Below are positions 15,265-22,925 of a DNA stretch of 24,133 nucleotides, piece by piece. How positions within the stretch are numbered: the stretch's first letter is position 1; every line of letters begins with the position of its first letter. Location of the stretch: assembly GCA_049578545.1 (NCBI GenBank), contig JBAUMF010000004.1, forward strand, positions 1 to 24,133. Direction: 5' to 3'. The position numbers and the translations under genes are program-made. The notes under the pieces are model-generated. The model saw only the letters and a list, made by a program, of their open reading frames with translations. It ran no database searches and was not told the DNA's origin. The DNA comes from DASQBT01 sp049578545 (GTDB lineage Bacteria; Pseudomonadota; Gammaproteobacteria; Burkholderiales; Thiobacillaceae).

Positions 15265-16604
15265 GCTTGATCATTCGCGGCAGTGTGCGCCGCCGTTTGC
15301 TGATTGCACTGCTAAGCGGGGTCTTGCTGGTTTGGCTAGCTGCCGCGGCCGTTACCGCCTGGGAAGCGCGCGTCGAGATGCAGGAACTGCTGGACGCTCA
15401 CCTGGCGCAAAGCGCGTCGTTTCAGACCGCGCAGATTGGGCATGAGTTTGACGAGATCGAGCTTGAACACGCGCGGTCCAAGCATAAATATGCGCAAAAG
15501 GTCGCCTTCCAGATCTGGCGACAGGGCCACACCCTCTTGCTGCATTCTGCCGATGCTCCTTCAACCCGGCTTTCCGAGGTGGACGAAGGCTTCTCGGATA
15601 CGCGCTTGAATGGGAACCTCTGGCGCGTGTTCAGCGTGTGGGATGCGCCGCACGAATATCTGGTACAGGTGGGCGAGGCCGCGGATGCGCGCGAACACCT
15701 GGCCGATGAAATTCTCAGGAAACTGCTTCAACCGCTCTTTGTTTCCCTGCCTCTCCTTGGCCTGTTGATCTGGTTTTCCGTGGGTACTTCCCTAAAGCCG
15801 ATCGACCGCATTGCATTTGATCTGGCGCAGCGCGACCCCGAATATCTTGCCCCCATCGGCGGAGAAGTTCCAACAGAAATCGCCTCCATGATTGAACGCT
15901 TAAACAGCCTGCTTGAACGCGTTCAATCATCGCTTGAAGGTGAACGCAGATTCACCAGCGATGCGGCCCATGAGCTGCGTACGCCGCTGGCTGCGCTCAA
16001 GGTCCAACTTCAGGTGGCGCAGGACGAGGTGGATGATGTAGCACGCAAGCGTGCCATGAATCAGGCCTTGGCCGCCTGTGACCGGGCCACTCGCCTGGTT
16101 GAGCAGCTGTTAACCCTGGCCCGTCTGGAGCACGATGCCTGGCAAACTCAGGGAGAGGTGGTCGACTTGCATCAACTGGCGGCTCGTGTTCTTGCAGAGG
16201 CAGCGCAATTAGCGGCCAACAGACAAATCCGGCTTACCCTGGAAGGCGAGCCTGGCCTGACCGTCAGGGGGCATGCCGGTCTACTGTCGGTCCTGATCCG
16301 AAACCTGGTGGACAATGCGCTGCGCTATTCTCCACCCGACACAGAAGTGCGTGTACGGACAATCCGTTCAGAACGTGGGGTGACCTTGGAAGTGGAAGAT
16401 CAGGGACCAGGGATTCCGGCTGCCGAGCGCGAACAGGTCATGCACCGCTTCTATCGGCTGGAGGGCGAAACGGCACCGGGTAGTGGGCTTGGGTTATCCA
16501 TCGTGGCGCGGATTGCGCAGCTGCATCAGGCCAAACTGCTGCTTTCAGATGGGGCTGTTGGGCGGGCCCTTAAGGTGAGTGTCGGATTTGGACAGTGTGA
16601 GTGA
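15261..16604 (+). CDS. qseC: QseC/PmrB-type sensor histidine kinase
   Basis: A 447-residue inner-membrane histidine kinase and cognate partner of the regulator whose stop it overlaps as ATGA. Two transmembrane segments (about 11-34 and 156-175) bracket a periplasmic sensor of about 120 residues of the 2CSK_N type; it contains W86, W121 and W127 but no acidic iron-binding ExxE motif I can pick out confidently. A short HAMP-like linker (176-225) follows, then the phosphoacceptor H238 in SDAAHELRTPLAALK. The ATPase domain has the N box IRNLVDNALRYSPP, DQGPGIP and GSGLGLSIVARIAQLH. In enteric bacteria QseC responds to autoinducer-3 and catecholamines, but given the cytochrome context here redox or NO-related signals are equally possible; this is inference. 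Confidence 0.9.
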   Translation: MSLIIRGSVRRRLLIALLSGVLLVWLAAAAVTAWEARVEMQELLDAHLAQSASFQTAQIGHEFDEIELEHARSKHKYAQKVAFQIWRQGHTLLLHSADAPSTRLSEVDEGFSDTRLNGNLWRVFSVWDAPHEYLVQVGEAADAREHLADEILRKLLQPLFVSLPLLGLLIWFSVGTSLKPIDRIAFDLAQRDPEYLAPIGGEVPTEIASMIERLNSLLERVQSSLEGERRFTSDAAHELRTPLAALKVQLQVAQDEVDDVARKRAMNQALAACDRATRLVEQLLTLARLEHDAWQTQGEVVDLHQLAARVLAEAAQLAANRQIRLTLEGEPGLTVRGHAGLLSVLIRNLVDNALRYSPPDTEVRVRTIRSERGVTLEVEDQGPGIPAAEREQVMHRFYRLEGETAPGSGLGLSIVARIAQLHQAKLLLSDGAVGRALKVSVGFGQCE

Positions 16605-16752
16605 GTGTGGAAATCTAAGCGCGTTGCCCAGAATAATGAGTGTGTCACCCATTTGACTGATCGAAACGTTCTAAACTTGGTAGTTGCCACATCAATAAAT
16701 CGACAATTGACCCGTTCCACATACTGCCCAATTTATCAGGGAGGCCGCAATA

Positions 16753-16875
16753 ATGAAACGACCGCTAATCGTGTCAGCCTTGGTAACCTTCGTATCCTTG
16801 TCAACTGGGTTCGCGTTGGCAGCTGACTCAGACCCGCCAGGCCAAGTTGAGACACGGCGCACAAGCAAGAAATAA
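16753..16875 (+). CDS. 40-residue secreted peptide, undescribed
   Basis: A short frame with a good ribosome binding site (GGGAGG, eight bases before the ATG) encodes MKRPLIVSALVTFVSLSTGF followed by ALAADSDPP and a hydrophilic tail ending in RRTSKK. Residues 1-23 make a textbook Sec signal peptide (basic start, hydrophobic core, A-L-A cleavage before ADSDPP), leaving a mature peptide of about 17 residues, acidic first and basic at the end. No cysteines, so it is not a lipoprotein or heme protein. It lies between the sensor kinase and diguanylate cyclase genes, all on the same strand. I know no family. A partner or ligand of one of the neighbouring sensors is possible but unproven. Confidence 0.5.
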   Translation: MKRPLIVSALVTFVSLSTGFALAADSDPPGQVETRRTSKK

Positions 16876-17015
16876 TCCGTGGCAGTCAACTGATGAGCCG
16901 TCATGATGAAGCCACAACATGGCAGACGTATTCGAGCGCCTTCTTTGTTCATGCAGTAGAGAAAGAATAGCCGAACGGCCGGGTCCGGTAACGTATTGGC
17001 AAGACGAGTTCTGAC

Positions 17016-18209
17016 ATGCCACAGATGCAAAGCAAAATCGATGAATCTGTATTTGCTGGCTTCCAGCGGATTCTGCGCAAGGGCGTGCTGATCTTCGCAA
17101 TAATCATCGTGATCCTCCTCGCCATGATCTTTTATCAGCACCAGCGGTCGGCAGAAGGTGTCCGCTCGGTCGATCACACGCGCCAGGTCATTGCGTACAT
17201 TGACGCGCTGCGCACTTACCTGCTTAACCTGGACACCGCGGTTCGCAAGTTCGCCGATTCGGGAAATCACACCTTTCTTGATCCCCACCTGATATGTCAC
17301 GAATCGGGCTGTCCCAGTGCCGAGCAACTGATAGCTCTGGTCCAGGCTGACCGGGTTCAGCTCGCTGGTCTGGCGCCGCTACCGGGACTGCAATCGGCGT
17401 TGGAGACTGGATTTAACGCCCTCCAGCAACAGGGACCAGGGAGTGCTGACACCACGCCCGCGGCGCGTGACCTTGGGGGATTCGACAAGTCCGCCATCGA
17501 GCAGATCCACCGCATTCTGATTGAGACCGAACGAGAAGAGCTGAACCAGCTGGAAACGCGCGAAAAGGCGCGAATTCATGACCAGACTCTGTCGTCCGCG
17601 CTGCTGGCCATGGCCGGACTGTGGACGGGATTGGCACTTCTTGGACTGTACCGGGAGACCGTTCGCCTGATCAGGGCTGGCATCGATGCCGAGCAGACCA
17701 TCAGGCAACTGAGCCTTCGCGATCCGCTGACGGGACTGGCCAATCGACGCTTCCTGCAAGAAAATGAAAGGCATTTGATCGCCGGCGCGAAGCGCTCACC
17801 AATACAGATGGCCGTCCTCGTCATCGATCTGGACGATTTCAAGGCGGTCAATGACCGTCACGGTCATGCGGCTGGCGACGACGTTCTCGTGACTTCGGCA
17901 GAACGGATGAAGGAGCTGGTGCGCGAAGCAGATGTGATCGCCCGTTTCGGCGGAGACGAGTTTGTCATCGTGCTTGAACAGGTTGAGAATGCCGAGGCTG
18001 CACGTGACGTTGCAACGCGGGTAGTGGAAAGTCTAAGTCAGCCCATACCTCTTGCCGGCGGTGGGACGACACAGATCGGGGCATCGGTGGGAATCGCCAT
18101 GTGCTGCTCGGCCGGCGAAACGCTCGATAACCTGCTCAAGCGGGCGGACGCAGCGCTTTACGCTGCCAAGCGTGACGGCAAGAACACCTACCGTGAGGCC
18201 GACCCGTAG
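17016..18209 (+). CDS. Membrane-bound diguanylate cyclase with periplasmic sensor
   Basis: A 397-residue GGDEF protein that should make cyclic di-GMP from two GTP. TM1 (about 23-41) and TM2 (about 193-211) enclose a periplasmic, mostly helical region of about 150 residues, reminiscent of CHASE3/four-helix-bundle sensors, with a notable ICHESGCPS cysteine pair (94 and 99). The GGDEF domain (about 232-393) starts with RDPLTGLANRRFL and has the intact active site GGDEF at 312-316. R303-x-x-D306 five residues upstream is a complete inhibitory I-site, so product feedback is expected. RADAALYAAKRDGKN completes the domain. Start ATG at 17016; an ATG at 17025 is possible. As recalled, SHP gene clusters are often accompanied by GGDEF genes. 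Confidence 0.92.
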   Translation: MPQMQSKIDESVFAGFQRILRKGVLIFAIIIVILLAMIFYQHQRSAEGVRSVDHTRQVIAYIDALRTYLLNLDTAVRKFADSGNHTFLDPHLICHESGCPSAEQLIALVQADRVQLAGLAPLPGLQSALETGFNALQQQGPGSADTTPAARDLGGFDKSAIEQIHRILIETEREELNQLETREKARIHDQTLSSALLAMAGLWTGLALLGLYRETVRLIRAGIDAEQTIRQLSLRDPLTGLANRRFLQENERHLIAGAKRSPIQMAVLVIDLDDFKAVNDRHGHAAGDDVLVTSAERMKELVREADVIARFGGDEFVIVLEQVENAEAARDVATRVVESLSQPIPLAGGGTTQIGASVGIAMCCSAGETLDNLLKRADAALYAAKRDGKNTYREADP

Positions 18210-18538
18210 GCGCCTAAAGTCGCTCGCTGGTCCGCACCTTGAGACTGGTGATGTCTCCTGCCAAGAACAGTTTGTCGCAGTGTTCCAGGCAGATGACTGA
18301 GGTCGCCTAATCCTAAGGAGCCTGCAAAGGCCGACATGTGCAGTTGTCCATGGCGCTCGAAGCTCTTGACCGCTTTCGATCGCCGAACGGAGCGTCGATG
18401 TATGTGCCATGAAAGGCGGTTCAGGTTCTAGACCAGGAGTTCCCGTGCGCGGGAAGGCCGTATCACCCACGGCCTTCCAAGTTGGCCCTTGGCTTAATCC
18501 CCTCTTCCCTGGCGGGCAGAAGGTGAAGTTTGGGCCAT
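18210..18538. other. Intergenic stretch between convergent genes
   Basis: About 330 bases separating the diguanylate cyclase and ovoB-like genes. The only structure I see is the perfect 9-bp inverted repeat at 18452-18478. No coding region. Confidence 0.5.
18452..18478. terminator. Candidate bidirectional hairpin without T-tract
   Basis: GGAAGGCCG and CGGCCTTCC are perfect 9-bp arms around a 9-base loop, between the 3' ends of two converging operons. The location suits a terminator for both directions, but neither strand has a run of T after the stem, so a classical intrinsic terminator is not supported. Confidence 0.35.
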
Positions 18539-19717
18539 CTATCGGGGAAAGGCCTTGCCCAGCTGCCTTAACGCGCGTTCCAACTCCGCCCTGGGCAGTC
18601 CGACGTTCATGCGCATGAAGCCGCTGCCTTCCAGACCGAACTGAACTCCAGGGCTTAACCCCAAGCCTTCGGCGGTGAGGCGCTGGCGCAGGCTGGCGTC
18701 GTCCAGCCCGAGCTTGCGGCAATCCAGCCAAAGCAGGAAGGTGGCCTCGGGGGCGCTGCATTTCACCCCTGGCAGATGTTGGGCGATGTGGGTGGCGGTC
18801 AGGTCGGCGTTGCGCTTCAGGTAGGGGAGCAGTTCAGCCAGCCAGGGCTCGCCTTCCCGATAGGCGGCCTTCAGCGCGGTCAGGCCGAACAGGTTGGGGC
18901 CTTCCAGATGCAGATTGTGCACGGCGCCATGGAGCCGGGCGCGCAGGTCGGGATCGGGGGTGATGGCGTAGGAGATGTTGAGGCCGGCCATGTTGAAGGT
19001 CTTGCCGGGCGAGTTGAGGGTGATGGTGTGGGCAGCCAGTTGCGGCGAGAGGTTGGCGATCGGCAGGTGCTTGCTGCCGGGGAAAACCAGGTCGGCGTGG
19101 ATCTCGTCGGAAATGATTATGAGGCCGCGGTTCAAACAGATATCGCCCAGCCTTTCCAGTTCGTGCCGGCGCCAGACCCGGCCGCCGGGGTTGTGGGGGC
19201 TGCACAGGGTGAAGAGGCGGGTGTGCGCGGTGAGGGTGGCTTCCAGCTGGGCCAAATGCATTTCATGGCGCCCGTCAACCCAGAGCAGCGGGTTGCGGAT
19301 CACGCGCCGGCCGTTGCGTTCTGCGCTCTCGAAGATGGGGTTGTAGACCGGCGGCTGCACCGCCACCGCCTCGCCGGGCTCGGTGAGTGCCTGTACGCAC
19401 AAGTCGAGGCTGGGCACCACGCCGGGCAGCAGGGTGATCCATTCCTTTTCCACGCGCCAGTTGTGGCGGCGCCACTGCCATTCCATGATGGCTTCGAACA
19501 CGCCTGGGTCGGCCAGGGTGTAGCCGTAAATGGGGTGAGCCGCCCGCTGGGCCAAGGCCTGCTGCACGCAAGGCGGAGCTGCGAAGTCCATGTCTGCCAC
19601 CCACATGGGCAGCACGTCCTCGTGGCCAAATTTGGTCCGCCGCAGGTCGTACTTGACACTGTGGCTGCCGGCGCGGCTGACCGGAGTGTCGAAGTCGAAT
19701 TTCAACGTTTTTCCCAC
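18539..19717 (-). CDS. ovoB: PLP-dependent C-S lyase, probable OvoB (MalY/PatB fold)
   Basis: A 392-residue fold-type I pyridoxal-phosphate enzyme of the MalY/PatB cystathionine beta-lyase group. Placed directly after ovoA it is most likely OvoB, the sulfoxide lyase that cleaves 5-histidylcysteine sulfoxide to 5-thiohistidine, pyruvate and ammonia equivalents. Visible residues: N-terminal KYDLRRTKFG and PMWVADMDF; Y125 in PPVYNPIF; N176 in SPHNPGGRVW; D204 in SDEIHADLVF; Schiff-base lysine K239 in NSPGKTFNMAGLN; and a C-terminal Arg-binding segment FMRMNVGLPR. I chose the GTG at 19717 (GAGGTG five bases upstream), which overlaps the end of ovoA by 16 bases and matches family length; the frame continues far upstream inside ovoA, but this is not protein-like for the family. 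A plain cystathionine beta-lyase is the alternative. Confidence 0.87.
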   Translation of the reverse strand: MGKTLKFDFDTPVSRAGSHSVKYDLRRTKFGHEDVLPMWVADMDFAAPPCVQQALAQRAAHPIYGYTLADPGVFEAIMEWQWRRHNWRVEKEWITLLPGVVPSLDLCVQALTEPGEAVAVQPPVYNPIFESAERNGRRVIRNPLLWVDGRHEMHLAQLEATLTAHTRLFTLCSPHNPGGRVWRRHELERLGDICLNRGLIIISDEIHADLVFPGSKHLPIANLSPQLAAHTITLNSPGKTFNMAGLNISYAITPDPDLRARLHGAVHNLHLEGPNLFGLTALKAAYREGEPWLAELLPYLKRNADLTATHIAQHLPGVKCSAPEATFLLWLDCRKLGLDDASLRQRLTAEGLGLSPGVQFGLEGSGFMRMNVGLPRAELERALRQLGKAFPR

Positions 19718-21903
19718 ACTGTCACCTCGGACAGCGTGTGCTGGAACTTGCGGGCGGTTTCGCGGATAACGAAGGGCACCTCGATGGGTCCGGCGATGAG
19801 CTGGAACTGGATATCCAGCACGGCGTGAAGTCCCTCCAGCGTGGTGACTGGCTGGCCGTGGCGCTTGAAACCGCCGATCCATTCCTCCCTGGCGGTGAAT
19901 TCCTCCAGCCAGGTGTAGGGGGAGGTGAGGACCAGCAGGCCACGATCGTTCAGTCGTTCATGGATGGACTCGAGGAAGCGGCGGGGACTGTAAAGGCGGT
20001 CGATGAGGTTACCGGCGAAAATCAGGTCGTAGTCGTTGAACAGGGATTTCAGGTTGCTGGCGTCGCCCTGCCAGAAGGAGACCTTCGCGGCGACATCCTC
20101 CAACCCCAGGTCAGCCAGGCGGATGCTGCGTGGCTCGGTCAGCTCGCCTTCAGTGGGCAGTTGGAAACTGAACTCCCCCTTGTCCTTCAGGGCCAAAGCC
20201 AGGCGGATAAAGCGGGCAGTGAAGTCGACGCCATCCACGTGGTCGAAGCCCCGGGCCAGTTCAAAGCTGGCGCGGCCAGTGGCGCAGCCGATGTCCAACG
20301 CGCGCCGCCTGGGTTTGTCGGCCATGAATCTAAGGCAGAGGTCAGCACAGGTTTTCGGGTAGTTGGCCACGCCCAGGTATTCCCGGCCGTAATGGAACTC
20401 GCAGTACTGGGCCAGCAGCTGGTCGGTCTCGTAAATGCCTGTGTAGGACTGCTCCACCAAAGCCTGATAGGGATTAGGCCCGGCCTCCACGTAGCGGAAG
20501 CCGGCGTGCTGGAAAAAATGGCGGCGAAAGGCATAGCGGGAATGGCGGTTGGCTTCGTTGCCAGTGGAGATCCAGCTGCCGCCCTTCATCAGGTTGTGCT
20601 TGTTGTCGAAGGTGGGGGTGGAGAAGTCGTCGTACCAGGGGTGGACCTCGAAACCGTCGAACGCGTCGATGGGGGTCTCGGTCCATTGCCAGACGTTGCC
20701 CACCACGTCGCAGAAACCGTCCCGGAACGGGAATTGCGTCACCGGGCAGCTGGAGGCCCAGTACTCCAGGTTGATGTTGCCGGGGGCCGCACCGGCCTCG
20801 CCCCAATAGGGCTCGTCCGGAATGCCGGCATGATTGAGCAGGCAGACCCATTCATCCTCGCTGGGCAGGCGGATGGCCTTGCCGGTGACGGCGGACTTCC
20901 AGTTGCAGAAGGCCTTGGCTTCCAGGTAGTTCACATCCACCGGCCAGTCCCAGGGCATGGGGATTTCCTCCAGCAAGGACCGATAGCGCCAGCTGTCCTG
21001 GTCGTGGCGGACCCAGAATACCGGGTGCTTGCCCTTGCCCCGGGACTTGCGGAATTCCAGCCATTGCTGGCCTTCCCGGCTCCACCACTTGGCATCCCGG
21101 TAGCCGCCGGCGTCGACGAATTCAAGGAATTCGCCGTTGCTGACCAGACAGCGGGAAGCCTTGAAGGGAGGCACATCCGCCGCATGGTGGCCGTACTCGT
21201 TGTCCCAGCCATACTGGTTGTGGTACCGCTCCTTGCCCAGGGTGACCTTGCCGCCGGGCACCGGCAGGAGTTCGTTGCGTGGTGCCGCGCCGCTGCCCGG
21301 GCAGAGACTCCAGAACGGGTGCGGCTTCAGATGTTTCAGCTCGGTCTGGCGAATCAGCACCGATGAGGTTTCCAGGTGGATGCGCTCGTGCTCGATGCCC
21401 ATGAGCACGACCCACAACGGATCATTCCAGCCGATGGGCAGGGCGATGGGGGCGGTACGGATGACCTCCTTTACCACCTCCTTGGCCCGGGACCGGTAGG
21501 CGCGCACCTCATCCACTTTGGGCCAGTCATAGTGGCTGGCATTGAGGTCGTCCCAGCTCATTTCGTCCACGCCGATGGCGAACATGGCTTCGAATTCCGG
21601 GTCGATGCGGAAATCGATCAGTTTCGCGACATTGAGCTTGTTGATGTAAAAGGTAGTGGTGTGGCCAAAATAGAAGATGTGGGGATGGCGCAGAGGTTCG
21701 GGCTGGACGTAGAAGCTGTCGTCGCTGGCAAGACTGTCGAACAGACGCTCGAACAGGGTGGTGGTCTTTTCGAAATAGTCCAGCAGCTTGACCCGCATCT
21801 GCTCCGGGCTGCCGGTATCGAGCGGAAGATTGCGGGTGTGGAACGCTTGCAGGGTGTTCATGGCTTTACTGATGCGGATGGCTGCGCTGAGCGGGATGTC
21901 CAT
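19702..21903 (-). CDS. ovoA: OvoA: 5-histidylcysteine sulfoxide synthase/N-methyltransferase
   Basis: A 733-residue bifunctional enzyme of ovothiol A biosynthesis. Its iron centre couples Cys and His using O2 to give 5-histidylcysteine sulfoxide, and its C-terminal domain methylates the imidazole of 5-thiohistidine with SAM. Domain 1 (about 35-190, DinB-like) carries the iron ligands H81 (YFGHTTTFY) and H172-x3-H176-x-E178 (GIEHERIHLETS). Domain 2 (about 210-475) is the formylglycine-generating-enzyme/EgtB-like fold, with RLPSEDEWV, CDVVGNVWQWTETP and MKGGSWISTGNEANRHSRY. Domain 3 (about 485-733) is a class I methyltransferase with ALDIGCATGRASFELA and DLIFAGNLIDRLY. Full length, no truncation. 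The ATG at 21903 is used; M15 (21861) is an alternative. It overlaps the OvoB-like gene, forming an ovothiol operon. Confidence 0.94.
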   Translation of the reverse strand: MDIPLSAAIRISKAMNTLQAFHTRNLPLDTGSPEQMRVKLLDYFEKTTTLFERLFDSLASDDSFYVQPEPLRHPHIFYFGHTTTFYINKLNVAKLIDFRIDPEFEAMFAIGVDEMSWDDLNASHYDWPKVDEVRAYRSRAKEVVKEVIRTAPIALPIGWNDPLWVVLMGIEHERIHLETSSVLIRQTELKHLKPHPFWSLCPGSGAAPRNELLPVPGGKVTLGKERYHNQYGWDNEYGHHAADVPPFKASRCLVSNGEFLEFVDAGGYRDAKWWSREGQQWLEFRKSRGKGKHPVFWVRHDQDSWRYRSLLEEIPMPWDWPVDVNYLEAKAFCNWKSAVTGKAIRLPSEDEWVCLLNHAGIPDEPYWGEAGAAPGNINLEYWASSCPVTQFPFRDGFCDVVGNVWQWTETPIDAFDGFEVHPWYDDFSTPTFDNKHNLMKGGSWISTGNEANRHSRYAFRRHFFQHAGFRYVEAGPNPYQALVEQSYTGIYETDQLLAQYCEFHYGREYLGVANYPKTCADLCLRFMADKPRRRALDIGCATGRASFELARGFDHVDGVDFTARFIRLALALKDKGEFSFQLPTEGELTEPRSIRLADLGLEDVAAKVSFWQGDASNLKSLFNDYDLIFAGNLIDRLYSPRRFLESIHERLNDRGLLVLTSPYTWLEEFTAREEWIGGFKRHGQPVTTLEGLHAVLDIQFQLIAGPIEVPFVIRETARKFQHTLSEVTVWEKR

Positions 21904-21923
21904 TTACCTAAAACACAGCCGGT

Positions 21924-21977
21924 TTGCATCCATCACCTCTACGGCAGAACCGCAACACACAAAACAAGCGTGAACAG
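21924..21977 (+). repeat. Degenerate copy of the MITE right end before ovoA
   Basis: This stretch begins TTGCATCCATCACCT and ends GTGAACAG, and aligns with one gap to the right end of the 269-bp element at 8251-8308, in the same orientation. The first 14 bases and last nine are almost identical and the middle is diverged. No left end is visible, since ovoA coding sequence begins only 20 bases to the left. It occupies the ovoA upstream region and so may contribute to its 5' leader or promoter. Confidence 0.6.
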
Positions 21978-22124
21978 ATGCTGGAGTGATTAACTGCTTG
22001 TCCGACTCGCCGGCTTGGCGATCAAGTTGCCCTCGGAGAAAAGGGCCAAATCACCCGTCCGATAGGGCTGACTGTGCGGCCACAATCAACCCACTTGGCT
22101 TGCGTGCTTCAGTGACACGACTGC

Positions 22125-22703
22125 CTAGGCATAGTTGCGCTTGGCAAAATCCCAGTTCACCAGGTTCCAGAACACTTCGACATACTTGGCTCGCGCGTTA
22201 CGATAGTCAATGTAATAAGCGTGTTCCCACACGTCACAGGTTAACAGCGGCTTATCCGCTCCGGTCAGCGGCGTCGCAGCGTTGCTGGTGTTAACGATGT
22301 CCAGCGAAGCGTCCGTCTTCTTTACCAGCCAGGTCCAGCCGGAACCAAAATTGCCCACTGCCGACTTGGAGAAGGCATCCTTGAACGAGTCTAACGATCC
22401 CCACTTCTTGTTTATCGCGTCGGCCAGGGCGCCGGTTGGCGCGCCACCACCACCGGGTTTCATGCAGTTCCAATAAAAGGTGTGATTCCACACTTGGGCA
22501 GCATTGTTGAATATTCCCCCGGACGACTTGCGGATGATGTCCTCCAGCGTTGCGTTTTCGAACTCAGTACCCTTTACCAGATTGTTCAGATTGGTGACAT
22601 AGGCTTGATGATGCTTGCCGTAGTGGTATTCAAGCGTCTCCTTGGATATTTGCGGCGCGAGCGCATCCATCGCGTAAGGCAATGGAGGTAACGTATGTTG
22701 CAT
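22125..22703 (-). CDS. sodB: Iron superoxide dismutase
   Basis: A 192-residue cytoplasmic superoxide dismutase converting superoxide to O2 and H2O2. Metal ligands are all present: H27 in YHYGKHHQAYV, H74 in AQVWNHTFYW, D157 and H161 in CDVWEHAYYIDY. Gln70 in NNAAQVWNH and the W-N-C-M-K-P-G-G-G-G-A-P run point to the Fe-specific (or cambialistic) type rather than Mn. There is no signal peptide. GGAGAAAG precedes the ATG. It is upstream of ovoA on the same strand but 220 bases away, so probably has its own promoter; a GTGCC/GGCAC inverted repeat (22763-22775) lies about 60 bases before the start. The IS begins 131 bases upstream. Confidence 0.96.
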   Translation of the reverse strand: MQHTLPPLPYAMDALAPQISKETLEYHYGKHHQAYVTNLNNLVKGTEFENATLEDIIRKSSGGIFNNAAQVWNHTFYWNCMKPGGGGAPTGALADAINKKWGSLDSFKDAFSKSAVGNFGSGWTWLVKKTDASLDIVNTSNAATPLTGADKPLLTCDVWEHAYYIDYRNARAKYVEVFWNLVNWDFAKRNYA

Positions 22704-22880
22704 CGTTCTTTCTCCTTGAATCAGTTTAAGGGATTGGAAATTGGATTAGGTCTGCCGTAAGTGTGCCGATGGCACTGACAAAAATTATGTTAGCACAGCA
22801 AGCCTACATCTGATTGGGCTTGCTGCAACGGCGAATTGCCTCAAGATAAAAGCTACCGAACATAGTCGTGCAGGGGAATC

Positions 22881-22906
22881 GTTGCCTCAAGTTAAAGGTT
22901 ACCGAA
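22881..22906 (+). repeat. Subterminal repeat, left end of IS
   Basis: GTTGCCTCAAGTTAAAGGTT then ACCGAA repeats the terminal motif 46 bases inside the outer copy, in the same orientation. It is probably a second transposase-binding site, or the true end if the outer copy is a later addition. Confidence 0.7.
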
Positions 22907-22925
22907 ATACCAAAGGTAATCTGCC

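Noticed and set aside
18452..18478. The 9-bp hairpin as a classical intrinsic terminator
   Set aside because: No T-tract on either strand; kept only as a low-confidence candidate.
18776..19828. A 350-codon plus-strand frame opposite the OvoB-like gene
   Set aside because: Same kind of antisense shadow; it runs across the junction of two confidently assigned genes.
19738..21366. A 542-codon open frame on the plus strand opposite ovoA
   Set aside because: Its sequence is low in complexity and rich in Val, Gly, Ala and Asp, as expected from the complement of a GC-rich gene. OvoA on the other strand has all its motifs, and no family resemblance or ribosome binding site supports the antisense frame.
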